Shown: positions 1 to 7,905 of the stretch, in pieces
Layout of the letters: every line of letters begins with the position of its first letter
Numbering within the stretch: the first letter of the stretch is position 1
NCBI GenBank assembly: GCA_035653595.1
Contig: DASRBO010000041.1
Span: 6,230-70,229 of the forward strand
Origin: DASRBO01 sp035653595
GTDB taxonomy: Bacteria > Actinomycetota > Acidimicrobiia > Acidimicrobiales > JAJPHE01
Length of the DNA: 64,000 bases
Direction of reading: 5' to 3'
Notes under the pieces: model-generated
What the model saw: the letters and a program-made list of their open reading frames with translations, nothing else
Told to the model about the DNA's origin: nothing
Databases searched by the model: none
Translations under genes and position numbers: made by a program

Positions 1-210
1 CCGGCGGTCCCGTTCTTCAGCACGCCGCACTTCAACGGTCACCTGTCGGTTCTGATCCGCGGGAGCAGGATCGGGGAGCTGAGCTATCAGGAGCTTTCCG
101 AGGTCATCGAGGAGGCGTGGTTGTCGCGCGCGTCAGCTAGCCGTCGCCGCGAGTGGCTGGCTCGCTCGGAGGCCTCAACTCGAACGGCGGCCCGGGCCCG
201 GAGAGGTTGA
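1..210 (+). CDS. YjbR/MmcQ-family protein, 3' end only
   Basis: The open frame runs in from the left edge and stops at TGA 208-210. The first residues (PHFNGHLSVLIR, then ELSEVIEEAWLSRAS) fit the C-terminal half of the YjbR/MmcQ fold (DUF419), where a TPHxxGxPxVLVRL strand is followed by a helix ending in EAWRxxAPK. Proteins of this family are small (about 110-130 aa) and are usually called DNA-binding-like, with no established reaction. The Arg/Ala-rich tail after residue 45 is longer than usual. The start lies outside the window, so length and operon cannot be judged. Confidence 0.6.
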   Translation, partial: PAVPFFSTPHFNGHLSVLIRGSRIGELSYQELSEVIEEAWLSRASASRRREWLARSEASTRTAARARRG

Positions 211-266
211 GTTCGGGGCTGTCCGCGCCTCGGTCGCGCCGCGCTTGAGATGTCCCGCTATCGGCC

Positions 267-1664
267 TTAGCGAATCTGGCGTGAAAACTCGATGCCGGCG
301 GGACCAGTGGCATTATCGCCCACATCTCCCCACGCCACGTTGAGCATCCCATGGCTGTCAAAGGCCAAGCCGAGCAGATCCCAGACCACCGGTTGATGCG
401 TGTACCCGCTGCCCCCGTAGACAACATGATCGCTTACCCCGCCCACGCTCCACTTCCGCCCTCCGTCGTGGCTCACGGCCGCCTCGACCACCCAGGGGAC
501 AGAAGCGGTCTCGCCGTTTGAAGAGGCGCTCGCATACCAGGCGATTCCGACGTTGCCATCGCCCGCGGCCACAACCCAGGGAAGCATCCCCGAGCCACCC
601 GGCAGCCTGGCCAGACGGCTCCACGGTTTCCCAGGGCCGGCAGAGGTGGTGAACCAGACCTCGGTCTGTCCTGTTGGCGGCGCAAAGGGCGATGTGCCGG
701 TCGCGATGGCCAACACGGCGTATTCCCTGCCCTTGGCATCAGCGGCGACGTCGAACTCGGAATTGAGGCCCTCATTGGCAGGGAGGGTGGCGATGCGCTC
801 CTGGGTCCAGGTGTGCCCGTCATCGGAGGAGCGGGCCAGTCCGATCTGGTTGAAGCAGGCATTGGGGGCGCTGGTACAGCCCGGGTTCGACGAGGAAGCG
901 TAGGGAACCACCAGCTGGTGGCGGGCCCGGTCATAGACCGGGCCGCCATTGACGCTGAGGACCAACTGGGGCGGCACCGGGGTCACCAGGATGGGTGCGC
1001 CGAAGCTGGCCCCATCATCGGTCGAGCGGACAGCCTCGATGTTGCCTGGGACGGCGGCGAAGGTGAGCAGGAGATCATGGTTGCCGGCATCCAGGAGGAA
1101 CGGTCGATCGTTGACGGCGGTGTGGTTTGCGTCGTGGGCCTCGGTCCAGTGCCGTCCACCGTCGGTGGTTCGGCTGACCGTTGTTTCCGCCGTTCCGGTG
1201 CCGGTTCCCTCCTCATCGGCCATCCCCGAGAGGATCAGCGCGTTGGAGCCGGCCGGGCGGGCGAGGTCGACATCGTCGCCTGCCTGGCGGCCCGGTTCTC
1301 CGCCGATGACGTGCCAGTGGTTTCCCTCGTCGGTGGAGGTCCACACACATGAGTAGGCCGTGCCGGGCTCGGGGTCGCCGGTGGCGCAGTTCACTGGCTG
1401 GAACTGCGCCGCGAGGAAGATCTGGCCGCGTGGACCGACCATCAGTCGCGGCTCACCCTGGGTGGTGCCGGGGACGGACGGTGTGGGCGGCACCACTACA
1501 ACATCGGGTCCGAAGGCAATCCCCGGCTCAGGGCCGCGACCGGAAGAAGGAACGCCATCTGAGGCCGATGCTGGCGAGAGTCCGCCCAGCATTGCGGCCA
1601 ATCCAAGGCCACTCAGAGTGGCGCCGACCCGAAAGCCCCAACTCTTTCGCCTCCGTCCGGCCAC
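267..1664 (-). CDS. secreted BNR-repeat (sialidase-fold) protein
   Basis: A 465-residue exported protein. The N-terminus has a twin-basic n-region, a hydrophobic segment (about residues 12-33) and an ASA cleavage site. The rest carries at least five Asp-box (BNR) motifs of the form S/T-x-D-x-G-x-x-W/F: STDEGNHW, TTDGGRHW, STDDGASF, SSDDGHTW and SHDGGRKW. Spacing of about 45-75 residues fits a six-bladed beta-propeller of the exo-sialidase/VPS10 type. I do not see the sialidase arginine triad clearly enough to claim glycosidase activity. It may be a binding propeller. The start is GTG at 1664, and the gene stands alone on its strand. Confidence 0.75.
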   Translation of the reverse strand: MAGRRRKSWGFRVGATLSGLGLAAMLGGLSPASASDGVPSSGRGPEPGIAFGPDVVVVPPTPSVPGTTQGEPRLMVGPRGQIFLAAQFQPVNCATGDPEPGTAYSCVWTSTDEGNHWHVIGGEPGRQAGDDVDLARPAGSNALILSGMADEEGTGTGTAETTVSRTTDGGRHWTEAHDANHTAVNDRPFLLDAGNHDLLLTFAAVPGNIEAVRSTDDGASFGAPILVTPVPPQLVLSVNGGPVYDRARHQLVVPYASSSNPGCTSAPNACFNQIGLARSSDDGHTWTQERIATLPANEGLNSEFDVAADAKGREYAVLAIATGTSPFAPPTGQTEVWFTTSAGPGKPWSRLARLPGGSGMLPWVVAAGDGNVGIAWYASASSNGETASVPWVVEAAVSHDGGRKWSVGGVSDHVVYGGSGYTHQPVVWDLLGLAFDSHGMLNVAWGDVGDNATGPAGIEFSRQIR

Positions 1665-1976
1665 GTCGGTCCCATTCGACGTAAACGTCGTCTTCCCTGT
1701 CGGCGTCGCTCAGGTGATGGGCGCTACCTCGATTACGGCGCCCGGGCGCGGACTGGGGGCAGGTTGTCATCCCTCGGTGCTCAGTATTGGGGTGGCCGTC
1801 CCGGGCCGGATAGGGACCAATGGGAGGGCGAAGTCCGGCCATCTGCTGTCAGCGCGCCGCTGAACCGCCGGGACCGACCGACTTGTGCGCGACCAGCCGC
1901 CCTGGCCTGCCGAAGGGCGGCCCGGGCACTTGGTGCTCCCACCTGCGCCGCCTGGCCGGCTGCCAGGATGTGACCG
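1665..1976. other. intergenic region, no gene seen
   Basis: About 310 bases between the divergent BNR-protein and VOC-protein starts. Only short overlapping frames without family signatures are present. It should hold both divergent promoters, but I see no convincing -35/-10 pair, palindrome or conserved RNA. Confidence 0.5.
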
Positions 1977-2411
1977 ATGATCCCTCAGAGACTCTCCTTC
2001 GTGACCCTCGGGGCGCTTGACCTGCCCCGGCTGCGGGCCTTCTACGAGGGGATGGGCTGGACTCCACGCAGCGGATCGAACGACGAGTTCACCGCCTTCC
2101 TGCTTGGCGGAGTGATCCTTGCCCTGTACCCCCGGCACCTCCTGAAGGCCGAAGCCGCGCCGGACCTGGTGGCTGCGGCCCCGGGCAGCTGGAACGGCAT
2201 CACGCTGGGTCTCAACGTGGAGGACAGGGCCGAGGTCGACCGGGTCTTCGACCAGGCTTGCCAGGCCGGTGCCCGCCCCCTTGCGCCGCCCCAGGACCGG
2301 GAATGGGGCGGACGCTCCGGCTACGTCGCCGATCCTGAGGAGAACCGCTGGGAGATCGTCTGGGCGCCAGGTGTCGCCTTCACGGATGCTGGAGCTGTGA
2401 CTGAGCCCTGA
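1977..2411 (+). CDS. VOC-family (glyoxalase-fold) protein
   Basis: A 144-residue single-domain protein. It starts with the strand-helix pattern typical of vicinal-oxygen-chelate proteins (LSFVTLGALDLPRLRAFYEG) and ends with the repeated half (GYVADPEENRWEIVWAP), where D-P-E/D-G/E-N-xW-E supplies the last metal ligand. A histidine or glutamate at the first ligand position is not obvious, so the metal may be absent or bound differently. VOC proteins include lyases, dioxygenases and antibiotic-binding proteins, and the substrate cannot be predicted here. ATG 1977 is the first start giving a normal-length protein. Confidence 0.8.
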   Translation: MIPQRLSFVTLGALDLPRLRAFYEGMGWTPRSGSNDEFTAFLLGGVILALYPRHLLKAEAAPDLVAAAPGSWNGITLGLNVEDRAEVDRVFDQACQAGARPLAPPQDREWGGRSGYVADPEENRWEIVWAPGVAFTDAGAVTEP

Positions 2412-2464
2412 TTCGGCCGTCAGCGTGACGGCCCACGGAGGGCCTGGAGCTGCCTTCGGGGTAC

Positions 2465-2815
2465 CTACGCCCAGCCCAACTGATCCAGCCGCTCGTCCCC
2501 GATACCGAAGTGGTGTGCCACCTCGTGGATGACGGTCTTGCGGATCTGGTCGACCAGGTCGGCCTCGGAGTGGCAGACCGAACAGATGGTCCGTTGGAAC
2601 AACGTGATCCGATCGGGCATGACCCCGCTGTAGGAGACCGGACCTCGTCGGGTGAGGGGGATGCCCTCGTACAGCCCGAAGAGGCGCCTTCCGTCGCTCG
2701 ATTCGTCCTCGACGATGACCACCACGTTCTCGACAGCCCGGGCCAGGGGTTCGGGCAGGGAGTCGAGGGCGTCGCCCACGAGCTCCTCGAAGCGCTCGTC
2801 GGTCACTTGTATCAC
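2465..2815 (-). CDS. small metallopeptidase-family protein (DUF1025-type zincin)
   Basis: A 116-residue protein with the signature of the short actinobacterial zincins: a FEELVGDALDSLP start, a central LFGLYEGIPLT segment and a C-terminal HEVAHHFGI motif (HExxH, residues about 98-102) followed by an Asp/Glu pair that can give the third ligand. Members are soluble and of unknown substrate. GTG 2815 overlaps the TGA of the upstream sigma-factor gene (GTGA), so the two are translationally coupled. That coupling suggests co-expression with the ECF42 regulon, though a functional link is not established. Confidence 0.82.
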   Translation of the reverse strand: MIQVTDERFEELVGDALDSLPEPLARAVENVVVIVEDESSDGRRLFGLYEGIPLTRRGPVSYSGVMPDRITLFQRTICSVCHSEADLVDQIRKTVIHEVAHHFGIGDERLDQLGWA

Positions 2816-4116
2816 CCGCCCACCGTACGGTGGGGCTCGCCCGCTAGGAGGGCGCGACTGGCCCGAGCCCGCTCGGCCATGAGAGCCCGCTCCTGACCGT
2901 TGGTCGCCAACGCCGCCGCCCGCTCGAATTCGACCGCCGCCTCTCCGTGCCGGCCCAACTGGTCGAGCAGGTCGCCGCGCACGCTGTAGAGCAGGTGGTA
3001 GCGGTCGAGGGCACCGGCGGCGACGAGCACGTCCACCATGGCCAGGGCCTCCGCCGGACCCGAGGCCCGCGAGACGGCAACAGCGCGATTCAGCTCGACG
3101 ATCGGCGAGGGCATGACCCGGGCGAGCTCGGTGTAGAGGGCGACGATCTCCTTCCAGTCCGTCTCCTCAGGCCGGAACGAGCGGGCGTGACAGGCAGCGA
3201 TGGCGGCCTGGAGGGCGTAGGGGCCTCGAGGGCTGGCGAGCTCGTCGGCGCGGGCCAGGGCGGCTTCGCCCCGTCCGATGTGGAGGCGGTCCCACATCCG
3301 GCGATCCTGGTCGAGCAACAGGACAGGAGCCCCGGTCGGGCCGACGCGGGCGCGCAGGCGGGAGGCCTGAAGCTCCATGAGGGCGACGAGGCCGTACACT
3401 TCGGCCTCGTCAGGCATGAGGCCGGACAGCACCCGCCCGAGGCGGAGCGCCTCTCCGCACAGCTCGGGCCGAACCCAGTCCTCCCCCCCGGTGGCCGAGT
3501 AGCCCTCGTTGAAGACGAGATAGATGACCTCGAGCACGGCGCCCAGGCGGGTCAGGCGGTCCTCGCCCACCGGGACCTCGAACGGGACCCCGGCCCGGGC
3601 GATGGTCCTCTTGGCCCGCACGATTCGCTGCGCGATGGTGGCTTCGGGGACGACGTAGGCCCGGGCGATCTCGGGCACGGTGAGCCCTCCAACGAGGCGC
3701 AGGGTCAGCGCGACTCGAGCGGGCACGGCCAGAACGGGATGGCAGGCGACGAAGATCAGGCGGAGCCGGTCATCGTTGATCTCATCGCTCGACACCACGC
3801 CAAGCGCCGGATCATCCGTGTCCACGGGCGACAGGGTCTGTAGCTCACGGGCGATCCGAGAGTACTTGTCGGCCGACACACGGTCTCGCCGAAAGGCGTC
3901 GATCGCCTTGCGCTTTCCCACCGTGGTGAGCCAGGCACCGGGGTTGCGGGGGATCCCGTCGTGTCGCCACTGACGGAGGGCGTCGACCAGAGCGTCCTGG
4001 GCGAGCTCCTCGGCGAGGCCGATGTCGCCGGTGAACGAGGCCAGCACTGCGACCACTCGAGGGAACTCGACCCGGTAGGCGGCCTCGATGGCGGCGGTTG
4101 AATCGGCAGCTGCCAC
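2812..4116 (-). CDS. ECF42-group RNA polymerase sigma factor with C-terminal TPR-like extension
   Basis: 434 residues, far longer than a simple ECF factor. Region 2 (about residues 12-85, with ELAQDALVDAL and AWLTTVGKRKAID) and region 4 (about 125-180, LRLVGGLTVPEIARA) come first. A roughly 250-residue extension follows, carrying the ECF42 hallmarks LLDQDRRMWD and GPYALQAAIAACHA. In this group the extension, not a classical anti-sigma, is needed for activity, and target genes encode DGPF (YciI) proteins. Exactly such a gene lies immediately upstream on the same strand (4167-4508). The start is GTG 4116. The 3' end overlaps the metallopeptidase start. Confidence 0.9.
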   Translation of the reverse strand: MAAADSTAAIEAAYRVEFPRVVAVLASFTGDIGLAEELAQDALVDALRQWRHDGIPRNPGAWLTTVGKRKAIDAFRRDRVSADKYSRIARELQTLSPVDTDDPALGVVSSDEINDDRLRLIFVACHPVLAVPARVALTLRLVGGLTVPEIARAYVVPEATIAQRIVRAKRTIARAGVPFEVPVGEDRLTRLGAVLEVIYLVFNEGYSATGGEDWVRPELCGEALRLGRVLSGLMPDEAEVYGLVALMELQASRLRARVGPTGAPVLLLDQDRRMWDRLHIGRGEAALARADELASPRGPYALQAAIAACHARSFRPEETDWKEIVALYTELARVMPSPIVELNRAVAVSRASGPAEALAMVDVLVAAGALDRYHLLYSVRGDLLDQLGRHGEAAVEFERAAALATNGQERALMAERARASRALLAGEPHRTVGG

Positions 4117-4166
4117 GCCGCCGATTCAACCACCGGGTCTGTGAGTGCGGCGGATGGACGGGCGGG

Positions 4167-4508
4167 TCAGCCCGATACCGGGCGCACACGCACCTCGCCC
4201 TCGCCGAGGACGCCGAGGAAGCGCTTGGACCACTCGACGGCCTCAGGCAGGTCGCGGCACTCCATCAGTGCCCAGCCGCCCACCAGCTCCTTGGCCTCGG
4301 CGAACGGGCCGTCGACAACGGTGTACTCGCCACCCTTCAGGCTGATCCGGGCGCCCTCGGAGGTGGGGGCAATGCCGCCCGTGGCGACGATGACGCCGGC
4401 CTTGGTCGCCTCCTCGACGAACCGACCCATCCTCTCGTAGAGCTCGGGGGACGGGGGCGCCGCCGGCGTCTCCGCCTCGTTGGCCAGGGTGTATCCCAGG
4501 AAGCGCAT
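4167..4508 (-). CDS. YciI-family DGPF-domain protein
   Basis: A 113-residue protein of the YciI/YCII fold with the diagnostic DGPFAEAKE segment (about residues 66-74) after LKGGEYTVV, and a conserved GGWALMEC strand. DGPF proteins accompany ECF42 sigma factors almost universally and are the known output of that sigma group. Their chemistry is unresolved (ferredoxin-like fold, possible His/Asp catalysis). ATG 4506-4508 is the start. A TGTCGA/CGAC element lies 55-81 bases upstream. The sigma gene follows 50 bases downstream, so the three minus-strand genes 4508 to 2465 probably form one transcript. Confidence 0.9.
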   Translation of the reverse strand: MRFLGYTLANEAETPAAPPSPELYERMGRFVEEATKAGVIVATGGIAPTSEGARISLKGGEYTVVDGPFAEAKELVGGWALMECRDLPEAVEWSKRFLGVLGEGEVRVRPVSG

Positions 4509-4562
4509 GGTCTGCTCCGTTTCTCTGCTCTGTGGGCGGATCTCGCCTCACTCTGGCAGAGC

Positions 4563-4589
4563 GTCGAGCGAGGGGCGCCGCGATCGACA
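4563..4589 (-). promoter_or_regulatory. candidate ECF42-dependent promoter
   Basis: On the minus strand TGTCGA (4589-4584) is followed by a 17-base spacer and CGAC (4566-4563). This matches the reported ECF42 consensus (TGTCGA at -35, CGA/TC at -10) in sequence and spacing. It sits about 55 bases before the ATG of the DGPF gene, the expected target. Confidence 0.65.
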
Positions 4590-4774
4590 CATGACGAAGA
4601 TTTCCCGAAGAAAATCCTCGCTGGCCCCGGGCGTGCGTCAAGGCCACCATGCCCTGGCGCCGGGGAGGTGCCAGTGCCGGGCCGCCGACGGACCGGCCGT
4701 ATGGCTGGCGGAGCGGGACTTGCCGTAGCGTCGGGCCCGTCGTCGGGTCGGTGGCCCGCTGAGGTCCAGGGGGA

Positions 4775-5623
4775 GTGGTGGAGCAGCTAGAGGGCCGGGT
4801 CGGGGTCATAACCGGAGCCGCCAGTGGGATCGGGGCGGCCATGGCTCGTCGCTTCAGTCGGGCGGGCATGAAGCTGGTGCTGGCTGACATCGAGCCCGAG
4901 CCCCTGAAGAAGGTGGCCGACGAGCTCAGGGCGAGCGGGACCGAGGTGGAGGCGGTACCCACCGACGTGTCGGTCGGCGCCCAGGTCGACGCCCTCGCCG
5001 AGGCGGCCGAGGCGGCCTTCGGGAAGGTCCACCTGCTGTGCAACAACGCCGGGGTCGGATCGGGCGGCCTGATCGCCCAGCTGGGCGAGGACGATTGGTC
5101 CTGGGTGCTGGGGGTGAACCTGTGGGGGGTGATCCACGGCCTGCGGGCGTTCCTGCCCCGCATGATGGCTCACGGCGAGCCGGCCCACGTGGTGAACACG
5201 GCCTCGGTGGCCGGCCTGATGGCCGCTCCCTTTATGGGCCCCTACAACGCCTCCAAGTTCGCCGTGGTGGCCATCAGCGAGACCCTCTACCACGAGATGG
5301 GCCTCACGGGCTCGAAGGTCGGCGTGTCGGTCCTCTGTCCGGGGTGGGTGAACACCCGGATCCACGAGTCGTCGCGGAACCGACCGGGGGGCGGGCCATC
5401 GGGCCTCGAGGGCGGCGGCATGCTGGCCGCCGTGCTGGCATCCGGCCTACCGCCCGAAAAGGTCGCCGAGGAGGTCCACTCGGCCGTGGTCGAGAACCGC
5501 CTCTACATCCTCACCCACCCGGAGATGACCGCCGGCATCGAGACCAGGATGAAGGCGATCGTGGCCGGACAGAACCCTCAGGTGGGTCTGGGAGAGCTGT
5601 TGGCCAACCGCCAGGAGCAGTAG
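4775..5623 (+). CDS. SDR-family NAD(P)-dependent oxidoreductase
   Basis: A 282-residue classical short-chain dehydrogenase. It has the TGAASGIG cofactor loop (residues 13-20), an acidic residue after beta-2 (ADIEPEP) that favours NAD(H), the NNAG motif (90-93), and the catalytic set Asn115, Ser144, Tyr157 and Lys161 (YNASK). The C-terminal region is about 30 residues longer than a minimal SDR and contains a VCVLCPGWVNT-like PG motif segment. The substrate is not predictable. Two in-frame GTG codons (4775, 4778) compete as starts. It converges on the DUF347 gene with a 16-base gap. Confidence 0.9.
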   Translation: MVEQLEGRVGVITGAASGIGAAMARRFSRAGMKLVLADIEPEPLKKVADELRASGTEVEAVPTDVSVGAQVDALAEAAEAAFGKVHLLCNNAGVGSGGLIAQLGEDDWSWVLGVNLWGVIHGLRAFLPRMMAHGEPAHVVNTASVAGLMAAPFMGPYNASKFAVVAISETLYHEMGLTGSKVGVSVLCPGWVNTRIHESSRNRPGGGPSGLEGGGMLAAVLASGLPPEKVAEEVHSAVVENRLYILTHPEMTAGIETRMKAIVAGQNPQVGLGELLANRQEQ

Positions 5624-5639
5624 CGCGTCGACGCCGGCC

Positions 5640-6455
5640 TCAGGCGGGGGGCGGCGGCCCGACGGCGAGCGAAGCCCTCTCCCGCTGGACGTCGGCCTTG
5701 GTCACCGAAAGTACCGCCACCAGCACCACGATCAGGCCTCCGAACAGGAGGACCACCGTTCCGTCGCCCCACGCCGTCCCGCCGACCGGGTGAGGTTTGG
5801 CCAGACCGTCGGCGACGGAGGCCCCCAGCGGCCTGGTCATGACGTAGGCGAACCAGAACGAGAAGACGGCTTTCCAGCCCATGAACCGGAAGCCGACGGC
5901 CGGCACGCAGATGATGAGGGCGAAGAGCGCGGCCGATGCCCAGTAGCCGAGGTTGAGGGTGTAGGCGGCGAAGTCGCCCAAGGCTGTGCCCATGGCGAAG
6001 GTGGCGACCACCGCCGCCCAGTAGAAGGCCTCCCGCCGCGGAGTGTCGATGCTGTGGATCGAAAGCGTTCCCTCGACCCGGGCCCAGGTGAGGAACACGG
6101 CGGCGAGGACCACGGCGTAGAAGAGGGTTGAGATCGTGTAGGGGACGCCCAGGCCGACGTGCATGACGTCGGCGGCCATGGTTCCGAACACTCCGACCAT
6201 GACCACCGCCGACCAGTAGGCCCAGGCCACGTAGCGGCGCATCCGGAACTGGACGACCAGGGCCGCCACGAAGGCGATGAAGCCGATCACCACCGCCAAC
6301 TCGGGAGCCATGGCGTGGACCATGTAGTCCGAGGTGGACTCGCCCATGGCCGTGGAGAGAGCCTTGATGATCCAGAAGATGCCGGCGATCTCGGGCACCC
6401 GGAGGGCACCGCGGGTCGTCAGCCGTGAGGAGGCGGAGCGGAGGATCGGAGCCAC
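5640..6455 (-). CDS. COG4705/DUF347 multi-pass membrane protein
   Basis: 271 residues with about eight hydrophobic segments. It contains the internally repeated DUF347 motif: VPEIAGIFWIIKALSTAMGE near residue 20, TALGDFAAYTL near 155 and YVMTRPLGASVADG near 205, each with a T/M-x-GE/GD core. The family is found in many bacteria as an uncharacterised inner-membrane protein, and conserved acidic residues within the helices suggest ion or proton coupling. The start is GTG 6455, preceded by TAACCT with a 6-base gap, so the transcript is probably leaderless. Confidence 0.85.
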   Translation of the reverse strand: MAPILRSASSRLTTRGALRVPEIAGIFWIIKALSTAMGESTSDYMVHAMAPELAVVIGFIAFVAALVVQFRMRRYVAWAYWSAVVMVGVFGTMAADVMHVGLGVPYTISTLFYAVVLAAVFLTWARVEGTLSIHSIDTPRREAFYWAAVVATFAMGTALGDFAAYTLNLGYWASAALFALIICVPAVGFRFMGWKAVFSFWFAYVMTRPLGASVADGLAKPHPVGGTAWGDGTVVLLFGGLIVVLVAVLSVTKADVQRERASLAVGPPPPA

Positions 6456-6516
6456 GCCCCGAGGTTAGGGGGTTGTCGCGGCCTATCCTGAGCGCTTTGG
6501 CGGCAGAGGGGGATCG

Positions 6517-7881
6517 ATGGGTGGCACGTCTCAACCGGAGGTGACCGGCCCGGTAGTCGGGGGCCAGAAGGGCCGGCCGTGGTCACTCCCGCTGGCGGAT
6601 CTGGCGCAGCGGGGCTACGTGGCCGAGGAGTTCTTCCTCGCCGGCACGGCCGTCTCCTACCGGATGGTTGGCGGGGTGCAGCAGACCACCGACGGCCGTT
6701 GGGACGCCGAGCCCGACGCCGAGGCCCCGTTCCGCAGCCGTATCCTGGTCGTGCGGCCGGCTGACCCCGACCGGTTCAACGGCACGGTCGTGCTTAGCTG
6801 GCTCAACGTCACCGCCGGCTACGAGCTGGGCACGGCCGACGACGACGAGCTGCTGTCGGGCTACGCCTGGGTCGGCGTGTCGGCCCAGAAGGTCGGCATC
6901 GACGGCTTCCCACCCGGCGCCCCTGCATACCGGGGCCGCCAGGCGCCCAACCCGCCGCTCAAGGCATGGGACCCCGACCGCTACGGCGCGCTCGAGCACC
7001 CCGGAGACCAGTGGTCCTTCGACATCTTCACCCAGGCCGCCCGGGCGGTCGGGCCCGGCCGCGACCGCCGGACGGACCCGATGGGGGGCCATGACGTCCG
7101 TCGGCTCGTCGCCACCGGGGCCTCCCAGTCCGGCGCCCGTCTGACCACCTACATCAACGCCGTGCACCCGGTGGTGGGGGTGTTCGACGCCTTCCTGGTC
7201 ACCATCGCCGGCGGCCGGGGGTCGTGGCTCGGTCCGCCTCCGGAGAGCCTCTCCACCGGCCCGGCCGCCCGGCTGGGTGCGCCGACCCGCATCCGCGACG
7301 ACATCACCACCCCGGTCATGCACCTCAACAGCGAGTGCGAGGCCGTGGCGACGTTCCCCTCTCGCAGGGAGGACGACGACCACTTCCGGTTCTGGGAGGT
7401 CGCCGGGGCACCCCACGTGGTGGCGGTGGTGCCGGCCACCCGGCCGGCGGGGAGGATCGACAACCCCCTGAGCTACCGGCCGGTGCAGTCGGCCGCCTAC
7501 CGCCACCTCAACGCCTGGATGACGGAGGGCACGCCGCCTCCCGTCCAGCCCCGCATTGCCTTCGGGGACGGTCCCGTGCCGGAGATCGAGCGCGACGCCA
7601 ACGGCAACGCCCTCGGGGGCATCCGCCTGCCGGAGATGGAGGCACCTACGGCCGAGTACCACGGACGTGACGAGGAGGCCGAGGGTCTCGGCGCCCTCTA
7701 CGGCTGGGCCCGGCCGTTCGGGCGGGAGGAGCTGCGCCGGCTGTACCCGAGCGCCGAGGCCTACGTGGAGCAGTGGTCGGCGGCGGTCGACAACCTGGTC
7801 TCCACCGGGGCCCTCCGGCCCGAGGACGCCGAGGACGCCAAGGGGCGCGGCCTCAAGGTGGCGGCCGACCTCGACCTCTGA
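6517..7881 (+). CDS. alpha/beta-hydrolase domain protein (Abhydrolase_10-like)
   Basis: A 454-residue cytoplasmic protein whose order of motifs matches the PF20091-type alpha/beta hydrolases: a strand ending VVLSWLNVTAGYE, the WVGVSAQKVGI segment, and a nucleophile elbow GASQSG (about residues 204-209). Later come an NSECEA acid region and a conserved HVV/HLNAW part that may give the catalytic His. Homologues are esterase-like and their substrates are unknown. There is no signal peptide. ATG 6517 has a purine-rich GGGGGAT upstream. It converges on the BVMO gene with a 24-base gap. Confidence 0.78.
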   Translation: MGGTSQPEVTGPVVGGQKGRPWSLPLADLAQRGYVAEEFFLAGTAVSYRMVGGVQQTTDGRWDAEPDAEAPFRSRILVVRPADPDRFNGTVVLSWLNVTAGYELGTADDDELLSGYAWVGVSAQKVGIDGFPPGAPAYRGRQAPNPPLKAWDPDRYGALEHPGDQWSFDIFTQAARAVGPGRDRRTDPMGGHDVRRLVATGASQSGARLTTYINAVHPVVGVFDAFLVTIAGGRGSWLGPPPESLSTGPAARLGAPTRIRDDITTPVMHLNSECEAVATFPSRREDDDHFRFWEVAGAPHVVAVVPATRPAGRIDNPLSYRPVQSAAYRHLNAWMTEGTPPPVQPRIAFGDGPVPEIERDANGNALGGIRLPEMEAPTAEYHGRDEEAEGLGALYGWARPFGREELRRLYPSAEAYVEQWSAAVDNLVSTGALRPEDAEDAKGRGLKVAADLDL

Positions 7882-7905
7882 GCCTCCGGTAGGGCGCCGG
7901 CGGGC

